11,302 bases of DNA, from NCBI GenBank assembly GCA_015061765.1, contig SUVZ01000091.1:1-11302 (forward strand). Reading direction: 5' to 3'. Below are positions 1-7,711 of this stretch, one piece after another (positions within the stretch are counted from its first letter, which is position 1; each line of letters opens with the position of its first letter). Source of the stretch: Lentisphaerota bacterium (GTDB lineage Bacteria > Verrucomicrobiota > Kiritimatiellia > RFP12 > UBA1067). The position numbers were made by a program, and so were the translations under genes. Below the pieces are notes generated by a model, which was given only the letters and a program-made list of their open reading frames with translations, was not told the origin of the DNA and did no database searches.

Positions 1-1172
1 GTCCAGTAAAGGTGCGGCATGTTAGGCGAGTTTGCTATGCACGGAACCGCCGCCTTGACGCGCGAATCGAGCGAAGCGACGACTATCGACAGACGCCCGC
101 CTTGACTGCCGCCGCAGACCGAAATACGATTGGCGTCTGCGCACGGCTCGGCTGCGAGTGCGTCGACGGCGCGAAGGGCGCGTCGGTAGAGATTGTACCA
201 GACAAGATCCTTTGGAGAGAGTATCTCCGATGAAAACGTATCGAGCGGTGCATTGTACCATGGGTACTTTGCCTTCCCGTCGCACTCCACGTCAAGACCG
301 TGCACCTGGACATCCATTGCAACGTATCCGTGCCGTGCTTGATCCAAGGGACGAGGTCTGCCGCCAGTCCCAGCACCAGGATAGACTAGGAGCGCAGGAT
401 GCACGCCTTCAGCCTTTGGACGCGCCACCCAAGCATAAACGCGTCCGCCGTCAGGCCCCGCAAAGCTTACCTTGTACGACACGACTTCGTTGAACTTCGT
501 TCCGGCGGGATCAAAGTTTGGAGGAAGGCACGCACACTCCATGTTGTAGCGGTCTATCTCCTCGCCCGTAAAAGTGCGCGGCTTTTCCTCAATGCGCAAA
601 TCAAGCGGGATTGCACGGTATTCATCCATTGCCGACTTCCAGAACGCGTCAAAGTCCTTCGGGCGGTAGTCGCTCTCGGCGACAATCGGCATTTCATCAG
701 GCTTCCACCCGAACGTGCATACTCCGACAGGCGCTTCAAGCCTTGCCTTGCCGCTTTTCGCATCATGGAGTAGCGCTATCCTGTCATAACCGAGTCCAAC
801 CAGCTTCACGCGAACATCGTAGAACCCCGGCTTTAGATCAGCAGTTGGAATCTCAATGCGGAACACATTCCCTGCGAACGCCTCGGCCATACCTTCGCAA
901 AACGGCTTGTTGATCTGGTTGTGGTGCAGCGACCATGAAAGTCCGCTCGCCGTCCTCACTCCGGCCTGACACCATATCTCCACCTTCTTTCCACCGTTTT
1001 TGAACATAAAGTCGCTGTTTGCGCGGTTGAAAAACGCGAAGAGAGGGGTCTGCGGCGGAGAGCATCGCGGCGGATTCTTCCACGGTTTCAGCAAGTTGTG
1101 GTTCATCGCACAAAGCGGCGTCGCATAACCAACCACCACCGCCGCAAGAATTGTTCCGATCAGAATTCTCAT
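1..1172 (-). CDS. Secreted CE7-family acetyl-esterase (acetyl xylan esterase / cephalosporin-C deacetylase type), 3' end outside the window
   Basis: An uninterrupted frame of 390 codons runs from the ATG at 1170-1172 to the window edge with no stop, so the gene is partial. It starts with a signal peptide (MRILIGTILAAVVVGYATPLCA, cut after about residue 22). Residues 40-150 look like an Ig-like N-terminal domain. From about 170 the CE7 (AXE1) esterase fold begins: 'PKDFDAFWKSAMDE' at 171-184, the oxyanion-type 'YPGAGTGG' near 264-271, and the nucleophile elbow 'CGGSQGG' with Ser356. The catalytic Asp and His of the family should follow beyond the edge. CE7 enzymes remove acetyl groups from xylo-oligosaccharides and other acetylated sugars; export suggests periplasmic or extracellular action. 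The start is supported by a Shine-Dalgarno (GGAAAGGTG, on + strand 1178-1186) and an ATGA overlap with the upstream gene. Family call confident, substrate not. Confidence 0.87.
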   Translation of the reverse strand, partial: MRILIGTILAAVVVGYATPLCAMNHNLLKPWKNPPRCSPPQTPLFAFFNRANSDFMFKNGGKKVEIWCQAGVRTASGLSWSLHHNQINKPFCEGMAEAFAGNVFRIEIPTADLKPGFYDVRVKLVGLGYDRIALLHDAKSGKARLEAPVGVCTFGWKPDEMPIVAESDYRPKDFDAFWKSAMDEYRAIPLDLRIEEKPRTFTGEEIDRYNMECACLPPNFDPAGTKFNEVVSYKVSFAGPDGGRVYAWVARPKAEGVHPALLVYPGAGTGGRPRPLDQARHGYVAMDVQVHGLDVECDGKAKYPWYNAPLDTFSSEILSPKDLVWYNLYRRALRAVDALAAEPCADANRISVCGGSQGGRLSIVVASLDSRVKAAVPCIANSPNMPHLYW

Positions 1173-2839
1173 TTTTTCACCTTTCCAAACCGTTCGCAGT
1201 CCTTTCGGGGCGGAGCAAGACGCAATGCGCACCAGACGACATGCCCGGGCGCGTCATCGGGAGGGAGTATCTCCACTGCGTTGTCTCCACTCTTTAAAAC
1301 TTCAAGGGGAACGCGCCAGCGAAGTGCGAGTGCGGCGTCGCGCGGCCAGTCCGCGAATCGCTGGAACACATTGGACGGATCGACCCTGCCTTGATCAACC
1401 GACTCTGCGACGCCGCACGCCTCGACCACTTCGCAGTTTACGCGCACCGGCATCTTCCGCAGCCTTTCGGCGATGGACGCGGCGGCCTTGTCGAACGCAA
1501 GCTCAAGCACGGCCTCCGTTCCGGGCGTGATCGGACCCGCAGGGATCCGAAACGTCAGGTTCTGCTCCATACGCGAGAAGTCGACGCCGATGAATTCCTG
1601 CTTCAGCGGCGCAGGAAGACACCCTCCATGCGCAGACGTGCCGGGAGCAGCGGTTGTACAGGACGTGACGGCGATCCGCCGCGTATCCGCGGCAACGCCG
1701 TCGGGCGATGCAGCCGCTCGCAGATCGCGCTCAAGAACATCCATCTCATCCGGCTCCCTGTAGCACGCATTGAAGAAATACGCGCCGTCCGCGCCTGCGG
1801 CCCATGCCGCCGCCGCGCTTCCACGAAATATCTCGTGTGAAAGGACTCGAGATGCGGCATGCGGTGTTGCGACGAGGCCTACCGCCACGTTAATGCGCGT
1901 CCCGGGCTTGAGCATCACGCGCCACACATCAACAGGAGGATAAGCAACTACCTCGTTGCCGAACTCGGAAAGCGTAATCATATCGACCGCACCGCATTTC
2001 GACCAGGCAATCACGTCAAAGCCAAGTCCGAGACACGCCTCCGGCGTCACAGGAACACGGTGGGCGAGGAGCACCGGGTGGCCGAGACGCTCGGCCGCTC
2101 CGTCGGCAAGCCGCCTGACCTCCCTGACGAAATCAGTCAGCAGAGCCCTTCCCTCCGCTTCGTTTCCGGGACGGAAATACATCCCCCAGCGCATCCAGTC
2201 GAGTTCGAGCCCGTAGAGGTCCCATCGGCCTAAGACCTCACGCACCAGGGCGAGCGCATAGTCGCGAACTTCTTTATGGCTCCAGTCCCACGCCCCTTCC
2301 CAGCTGCGTTCGTCTCGCCATGGCGCGCGCCGCCATTCCGGATGCTCCTCCCATCGCCTTGAATGCCAGGACGCGAGGCGCGACGGCATTCCGCGCGCGG
2401 CCTCCTTCAGCCCGTGGCAGTCGTTCATCCGCATCGTAAGCCATCCCTCGATGCCGGTCTCGCGGCACCGGCCAAGCCATTCGGCGAACTGGTCGACGCC
2501 GCGCTCGGAGAGAAGCCGCAGGTTCCGCACGTACCGCGTGTCAGGAGGAAGGTCGCGGAACCGCTCCCAGACGTCGCTGTCGTACAATGCCCGCTGCAGG
2601 TTCACGCAGAACAGCAGCGAGCGGATTGTCCCCGTCCTCGCATACGCGTCGACAAGCGCGCGGCATCCCTCGCGCGTCATGTCCTCCGCAGGATGCGCTG
2701 AGTAGAAGTGCTCGTTGTCCTCGTTGAAGCACACGGTCTTGGCCGCCGCCCGGGCATCGGCACCGCCGTGCGCCGCAAACGCGAAAGCCACCGCAAAAAT
2801 CGTTCCATGGAGTGTCCTCATCATCCTACCGCCTTTCAT
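1169..2839 (-). CDS. Secreted TIM-barrel glycoside hydrolase-like protein with C-terminal beta-sandwich domain
   Basis: The frame has 556 codons. The ATG at 2837-2839 overlaps the preceding stop (ATGA), but the more likely start is the ATG at 2822-2824 (residue 6): it has AAAGG seven bases upstream and gives a clean signal peptide (MMRTLHGTIFAVAFAFAAHG, ending near ADARA). Residues about 36-385 alternate strands and helices as in a TIM barrel. 'YGLELDWMRW' (209-218) resembles the strand-4 segment of GH10-like/GHL barrels where an acidic residue sits at the sugar site; Glu212 and Asp214 are candidate catalytic residues. 'CFNEDNEHFYSAHP' near 37-50 and 'GADGAYFFNACY' near 349-360 fit first and last barrel strands. 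Residues about 415-545 look like a beta-sandwich, possibly carbohydrate-binding. I cannot assign a GH family. The context (CE7 esterase downstream, CBM-like protein upstream) supports glycan degradation. The C-terminal codons contain the ribosome binding site of the next gene. Confidence 0.75.
   Translation of the reverse strand: MKGGRMMRTLHGTIFAVAFAFAAHGGADARAAAKTVCFNEDNEHFYSAHPAEDMTREGCRALVDAYARTGTIRSLLFCVNLQRALYDSDVWERFRDLPPDTRYVRNLRLLSERGVDQFAEWLGRCRETGIEGWLTMRMNDCHGLKEAARGMPSRLASWHSRRWEEHPEWRRAPWRDERSWEGAWDWSHKEVRDYALALVREVLGRWDLYGLELDWMRWGMYFRPGNEAEGRALLTDFVREVRRLADGAAERLGHPVLLAHRVPVTPEACLGLGFDVIAWSKCGAVDMITLSEFGNEVVAYPPVDVWRVMLKPGTRINVAVGLVATPHAASRVLSHEIFRGSAAAAWAAGADGAYFFNACYREPDEMDVLERDLRAAASPDGVAADTRRIAVTSCTTAAPGTSAHGGCLPAPLKQEFIGVDFSRMEQNLTFRIPAGPITPGTEAVLELAFDKAAASIAERLRKMPVRVNCEVVEACGVAESVDQGRVDPSNVFQRFADWPRDAALALRWRVPLEVLKSGDNAVEILPPDDAPGHVVWCALRLAPPRKDCERFGKVKK
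1178..1186 (-). promoter_or_regulatory. Shine-Dalgarno GGAAAGGTG of the esterase gene, inside the end of the glycosidase-like gene
   Basis: GGAAAGGTG lies a few bases before the esterase ATG at 1172 and is encoded within the last codons of the upstream gene, which stops at 1169-1171 in an ATGA overlap. It decides the esterase start and indicates coupled translation. Confidence 0.6.
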
Positions 2840-5800
2840 TTAGCGCCGTCTGGATCGGTAATTGACAATTCGACGGAATCGACCCACACGCATGCCGGGA
2901 CGTCAAGTCCGCGCGTCGTTGTCTTAAAATCTATGCGGATATTGTCCGTCCCCTCAGGAATCAAAAAATCAACGCGGTCAACCGGACCTGGGCGATCCCC
3001 CTTGTGCCGTCTCTTCAATCCAACCCATCCGCTAGAGTCGCTATCAAAGACCGACAGCCCTTCAGTCGAAAGAATCCTGTTCTTTGCATTGCGGCAGAAA
3101 GCCAATGCGGACATCCACGCCCCTGGCTTGCCGACTTTCCTCCTCTCCTGCGGCTTAAGGCCCTTCGAGCGCATGACGAGCCGCAGTCGAGCGATCTTCC
3201 CTCCGCAATCCCCAGGCAACTTCACCGTCTGGCCCACGGAAATGTGCGAACGCGTTTCCATGTAGAGCGATTTCATTCCCGTGTACGCGACATCGACATA
3301 CCCGGCAATGTCGCCGGCGGGCACAATCTTGAACTCCCAGGCGCCTCCTTCTTCGAAAGACGGATCACGCACAAGGTTTGCGCCCTGCGGCAAAATCATT
3401 TCGCCCCATTCACGCGGCTGCAGCGTCGCTTCCGTCGTAAGGTCGCTCGTCATTGACGTATCGGCATTGTAGCGATACAACCTAAGCTCCCGACCACCCG
3501 CCGGTCCGGAAAAGACAACTCCGACGTCTCCGCGGATGGAGGCTGCGTCATTCCCGGCAAGCAATGCGTCAATGCCGATGGACGAAACCGGAACCTCTGC
3601 TTTGAGCGTATAGCCGCCGTTTCGCTTTACGAACTTCACCTTTGCTTCGTCAAGGACCGTTATACGATCTATGGCCGCCGCCATGAGCATTTTCGGCCTT
3701 TCCGCCCTCGGCCTTGTTATCGGCTCGAAGAGCACGGCAACGCCTTTGCCCTCAATCTCGGAAAACAAAAGCCGCTTGTCTCCGAATGCGGGACTGCGGC
3801 GGTTGTCCGGTGCGACGGGATCGCACGCAAACATAAAATCCACGCAATCGCCTGTAACAAACAGCGTGCTATAGTCCGTCCCCGGTTGCACCAGCGGCGA
3901 AGGGTCGTCAACATCTACGTTAAAGGCGATCTTCCCGTCGACCCTGTCAAGCGCAACCGAAGACGTAAAGCCACGACCCCTGCCGCCGTCCACGCGGAAC
4001 GGAACGCCGTCGAGCGATATTACGCTCTTGGGCATATCATCCACACGTGAAGGAGCGTTTGTCTTCACGGCCTTCCCCGCCTTGTCGATCTCTTCGGACG
4101 TCACGACAACGCGCCCCTCAAACCGTCGCGCATCATTCAGGCCGCGAACGGCGAACACATGCGCCCCTTGATTTGCGCCGTTGACCAGACAGGGCGTGCC
4201 GTCCTTTTTCTGGAAGAAGTAAGTCGCGCTTTCACCCCATAGCGCCTCCGGACCAAGAGTCGTTTCCTTGCCGAACGTGCCGACGTAGAGCCCATCTTCC
4301 GTGAAGAAATACGGGCGGAAGTTCCACCACCAGTTCCACGTGCAGAAAATGCGCCCGATGCCGGGAATGTTCCATTCGCCGTTGACGCCGCTTGCAGCGA
4401 CATTTTTCTCGCCTTTTCCATCCGGCGCGGCAAACTCCCACTTTACGAAACCATCCTGTGCAAATGACGAAATCGCCGCGCGAGATTTAAGGTTGCGTAT
4501 ATTCTTCATTGCGCCTGCGGCAATGACAGAGCCGGCATCGGCAGTCCACACACCCATATATTGAACTCCACGTCCAGGTTCGCGGTGAATCGGCCGCGCC
4601 TTGCGGATGTCGTATACCGGTCCGTACCTTGTCCACCTTTCGCACTTCAGCCGCCAAATGCAGTCGCCATCCTTCGCGAATCCGGCGAAGTGGAGTGTGC
4701 CGTCGGAAGCGGGAATAGCGCCCCACCCGTTGTAGAACTCGCACTGCAACTTGCCGTCAGCGAGTTTGTCGAGGCTATCGCCGCGTGTCAATGTCTCAAC
4801 CCACGTCATTTCGTCCGGCTGGACTAATCCATCTCCGTTAAGATCGCTCCATGAGTAGTTGTCTCCGGCGCGTCCGCGCTTCCCCGAATGACCCTTGAAG
4901 CATTGCGGACGGCGGTTGCGGTAAAGATGCCTGCCTATGTCCGAATCCCAGCATGTAAGTCCGGTGCCGTCATCCGTCGTCATCGAATGGAGTCCGCCAA
5001 CCGCCGCACATGGCGTTAGCGTATCGCCGGTCTTCCTAAGCCAAACAGTCTGATTGCGCCGACCCACGGCAATAAACACATCGCCGCCGCGCTTGACGAT
5101 CCGGGACCCGCCTGACATGCACGAAGCTCCGTTCGGCATGAACGGCTGATCATGGCTCATGCGCCGGAGTTCGGTGGAAACGACATCCCAGGCTCCGCTC
5201 TTTTCGTCCCAGGAATATCTGCATCCCGCAGCACGAAAGAATCCTGGTTCATCCGGATCAGCCAAAAATCCCGACATCCCTCCGTATGGCGTCGGGCCCG
5301 TCCAATGACGCAGGAACTTTCCGCTGCTCGCATCCCATGCGCTGATACGCTTCGGGATCATGTCCGCCTCCGCGACAAAGAGCATGCCGTCGTCCGTCGC
5401 CGCAAGACCGTGCGGAAGAAGCATGCCGTCCTTCTCGAACTCCCCTGCCCACGGACGACCGCCGCGCTTTCCGATAATGCCGATGGGCTTGCCTTCCGGC
5501 GAGAACTTCTTAACGCACATATCGCCCGCCCAATCGCTTACATATATATTTCCGGCCTTGTCGGCCGTAACGGCAACCGGCGCCGCCAACCCTTCCGAAA
5601 TCAGATTTGCGACCTTTGCTTTCTTTCCGGACAGAACCACCTTCACAATGCGATTCCCGCTTACCGCCAGCAACTCGCGATCACCGATCCTGCACAGCCC
5701 TGCCGGAGAATCAATGGCTATTTCGCAGATTTTTTCCAGTGCCGCCGCGTCGTAGAGTTCCACCGCGTTGTCGTAGAACTTCGACACCGCGAAAATACCC

Positions 5801-7698
5801 GGCAGCGCGGCAAAACCGATCGCGTTGTCGGTCTCTCCAACGTCCTGATCCCAATAGCGCGGCTGTCCTATGTATACGGCAGGCGAAAACGACTTTTCCG
5901 CGATCAGATCGTAGAGATTACTGGCTTGCTCGCGATACGGCCAGCGCGGACCGAGTTCCGTCCTCGCGTCCTTTGCTGAAAAGCCTACCCTCCTTCCCGT
6001 CTTCGCGTCGTAGGCGATGACAACCGCGCGCCCCATAGCCCCCGCCTTGCTGCCGTTCGCAGCGGCCGACGCATCCTTTATCGGACCCGACCACAGCGAA
6101 TACAGCACCCCGTCAAGATACGACAGCGAGACACACCTTGGATAGAACTGTTCACCCACACCCCACAGCCGCTTGCCGTCCTTGCGGATCGCCATAACCG
6201 CAAAACCCTTCTCGCTTCCCGGCGCAGCCACGAACACAATCTCACCATCCGTTGCCATACCCTGAGGCGGGGCCTCGTCCGAGAGCCAGTCGCCGCGGCC
6301 ATCAACCGTAGGCCATGAAGGGTTGCCCGGGTTGAGAAGCGAGTGGAGGTACTCGGCATTGACGCCATCTGTCACGAGACCCTTCACCACGTACTCGCCG
6401 GGCGTGACGGGCTTTCCCCATTGATCCTTCAAATCCCAAGGTTCGACTATCCTGCCTGCTTCGCGCCAATCTGACTTTAAAATCGTCTTCACAAGCCGCC
6501 CCGCCATGTCGAACACGCCAAGAGACACCGATCCGGCTTTCGGGACTTCCGCCGTCACCGTCTTGGCTGGCGGACGCTCCAATACAAGCGGAGCGAAGAA
6601 AGTAAACCGTTTGCTTATGCCGTTCCACCACGGCTGATATGTCATTCGCCATTCGTCACCCTGCTTCGCCTTCGCGCCAAGAACCGACCAAGGAAGCGCG
6701 ATTTCCATCGTGGCGCAATCCTTCGCCCTCCCTAATGCAAGCAAGGCGCCGCGCTTCAGAAGGTCTCGCTCGCCGGGATTCCTCGTGTCGACGGTAAGCG
6801 CAGGGCCTGTCGGCGACATCCACGCGCATAGCGAGCAGGGGGTCTTGCCGTCTGTGGAAAACCGTATCTGGAGCGCATCGCCGCCGCGATAACCCGCTCC
6901 GGTTTCTGCCAAAGCCGAGTTTGTCGGTCTCCCGTCAGGATGCGAAATCCGCGCCGCGACATAAAGGAAATCGTCATCAAATGCAGTCTGGAATGCCGCT
7001 GCATACCGTTCGCCGATCAACTGCGGCAGCATCACCGACTTTGAGTATTTATCAACCGGCCAATCTCCGAGATCACCGTCCACCTTGCGCGTTCCGACGG
7101 CGCAGTCGTCCCCGAACTTAATCTTGCCCCACATGTCCGGACGAGGCAGACACGCATTTTCCCTGAACGCTTCTTCTTTGTCGGTGTGCGCGGCAAGCGA
7201 CGTATGCACGTATGCGCGGCGAACGTCATTCGGCATCGCGCGAAGCGCCGCGACGTCCAAACCCGACCATTCGAGGTCGGCGGCGAAAGTGAGCCCGTCC
7301 GGCGGAACACCTTCCGACGAGAGTTTCTTCCATGGAATGTCGACGAGATTTCCTGTCTTGCCGCCAATCGGAGCGCGAACCGTCCTGCGCCCGTCGGAAA
7401 GAATTGCATCTCCCTTCACTTCTCTCCCTTGCGGTTCCAATGCGATGTGGAGAGAATCGTCGTCCCACGCAAGGAAAATGTCCGAGCCAAGCCCATCGAA
7501 CGCGGCGACATCAACCTTCTCGCCGGACGCCACAAGATTACGCAGCGAATGATCGGCTATCTTTGCCGCGCACGGCGAAAACGCAAATTTCGGCTTTGCG
7601 CCGTATTCAACATGCAACGGCGGAACGCTCCGCACCTGACCAGAGAATGCGGAACACACCGTTGCTGAAAGTACAACTAGGAAAGCAGCTTTGTTCAT
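2836..7698 (-). CDS. Large secreted multi-domain protein: CBM9/DOMON-like modules, FlgD-like Ig domain, NHL-type beta-propeller and EF-hand/dockerin-like loop
   Basis: 1620 residues, exported by MNKAAFLVVLSATVCSAFSG. Domains in order: about 25-190, a degenerate CBM9/DOMON-like sandwich; about 200-375, a clearer CBM9-like module opening with 'KVDGDLGDWPVDKYSKS'; about 385-445, a FlgD/T9SS-type Ig-like domain ('VFDMAGRLVKTI', 'WDLKDQWGKPVTPGEYVV'); about 475-930 and on to about 1190, beta-propeller blades of NHL type ('PVAVTADKAGNIYVSDW', 'LPHGLAATDDGMLFVAEAD'). A perfect 12-residue EF-hand/dockerin-like loop lies at 952-963 (Asp952, Asn954, Asp956, Gly957, Glu963). About 1225-1430 is another CBM9/DOMON-like module ('GGYTLKAEVPVSSIGI'), and 1440-1615 a CBM4/9-like jelly roll starting 'NLVRDPSFEEGGAWEF'. 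No catalytic signature is visible; a glycan-binding scaffold or an unrecognised propeller enzyme is likely. The ATG at 7696-7698 has AAGGA (on + strand 7707-7711) upstream, overlapping the previous stop. It ends in an ATGA overlap with the glycosidase-like gene. Confidence 0.85.
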   Translation of the reverse strand: MNKAAFLVVLSATVCSAFSGQVRSVPPLHVEYGAKPKFAFSPCAAKIADHSLRNLVASGEKVDVAAFDGLGSDIFLAWDDDSLHIALEPQGREVKGDAILSDGRRTVRAPIGGKTGNLVDIPWKKLSSEGVPPDGLTFAADLEWSGLDVAALRAMPNDVRRAYVHTSLAAHTDKEEAFRENACLPRPDMWGKIKFGDDCAVGTRKVDGDLGDWPVDKYSKSVMLPQLIGERYAAAFQTAFDDDFLYVAARISHPDGRPTNSALAETGAGYRGGDALQIRFSTDGKTPCSLCAWMSPTGPALTVDTRNPGERDLLKRGALLALGRAKDCATMEIALPWSVLGAKAKQGDEWRMTYQPWWNGISKRFTFFAPLVLERPPAKTVTAEVPKAGSVSLGVFDMAGRLVKTILKSDWREAGRIVEPWDLKDQWGKPVTPGEYVVKGLVTDGVNAEYLHSLLNPGNPSWPTVDGRGDWLSDEAPPQGMATDGEIVFVAAPGSEKGFAVMAIRKDGKRLWGVGEQFYPRCVSLSYLDGVLYSLWSGPIKDASAAANGSKAGAMGRAVVIAYDAKTGRRVGFSAKDARTELGPRWPYREQASNLYDLIAEKSFSPAVYIGQPRYWDQDVGETDNAIGFAALPGIFAVSKFYDNAVELYDAAALEKICEIAIDSPAGLCRIGDRELLAVSGNRIVKVVLSGKKAKVANLISEGLAAPVAVTADKAGNIYVSDWAGDMCVKKFSPEGKPIGIIGKRGGRPWAGEFEKDGMLLPHGLAATDDGMLFVAEADMIPKRISAWDASSGKFLRHWTGPTPYGGMSGFLADPDEPGFFRAAGCRYSWDEKSGAWDVVSTELRRMSHDQPFMPNGASCMSGGSRIVKRGGDVFIAVGRRNQTVWLRKTGDTLTPCAAVGGLHSMTTDDGTGLTCWDSDIGRHLYRNRRPQCFKGHSGKRGRAGDNYSWSDLNGDGLVQPDEMTWVETLTRGDSLDKLADGKLQCEFYNGWGAIPASDGTLHFAGFAKDGDCIWRLKCERWTRYGPVYDIRKARPIHREPGRGVQYMGVWTADAGSVIAAGAMKNIRNLKSRAAISSFAQDGFVKWEFAAPDGKGEKNVAASGVNGEWNIPGIGRIFCTWNWWWNFRPYFFTEDGLYVGTFGKETTLGPEALWGESATYFFQKKDGTPCLVNGANQGAHVFAVRGLNDARRFEGRVVVTSEEIDKAGKAVKTNAPSRVDDMPKSVISLDGVPFRVDGGRGRGFTSSVALDRVDGKIAFNVDVDDPSPLVQPGTDYSTLFVTGDCVDFMFACDPVAPDNRRSPAFGDKRLLFSEIEGKGVAVLFEPITRPRAERPKMLMAAAIDRITVLDEAKVKFVKRNGGYTLKAEVPVSSIGIDALLAGNDAASIRGDVGVVFSGPAGGRELRLYRYNADTSMTSDLTTEATLQPREWGEMILPQGANLVRDPSFEEGGAWEFKIVPAGDIAGYVDVAYTGMKSLYMETRSHISVGQTVKLPGDCGGKIARLRLVMRSKGLKPQERRKVGKPGAWMSALAFCRNAKNRILSTEGLSVFDSDSSGWVGLKRRHKGDRPGPVDRVDFLIPEGTDNIRIDFKTTTRGLDVPACVWVDSVELSITDPDGAK

Positions 7699-7706
7699 AT
7701 AACCTA

Positions 7707-7711
7707 TCCTT
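7707..7711 (-). promoter_or_regulatory. Shine-Dalgarno AAGGA of the 1620-residue gene, overlapping the upstream stop
   Basis: The upstream TAA (7710-7712, minus strand) is the beginning of TAAGGA; eight bases later is the ATG at 7698. This places termination of the surface-protein gene and initiation of the next gene within one ribosome footprint, supporting a single transcript and coupled translation. Confidence 0.65.

Noticed and set aside
2708..3265. + strand frame of 185 codons across the junction of the two large genes
   Set aside because: It is antisense to two well-supported coding regions, and its composition (Arg/Ser/Pro-rich) is typical of shadow frames.
5152..5979. Long + strand frame (275 codons) opposite the propeller region
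   Set aside because: It lies wholly inside the minus-strand 1620-residue gene, gives a basic Arg-rich product with no recognisable motif, and has no operon or ribosome-site support. It is a high-GC antisense shadow.
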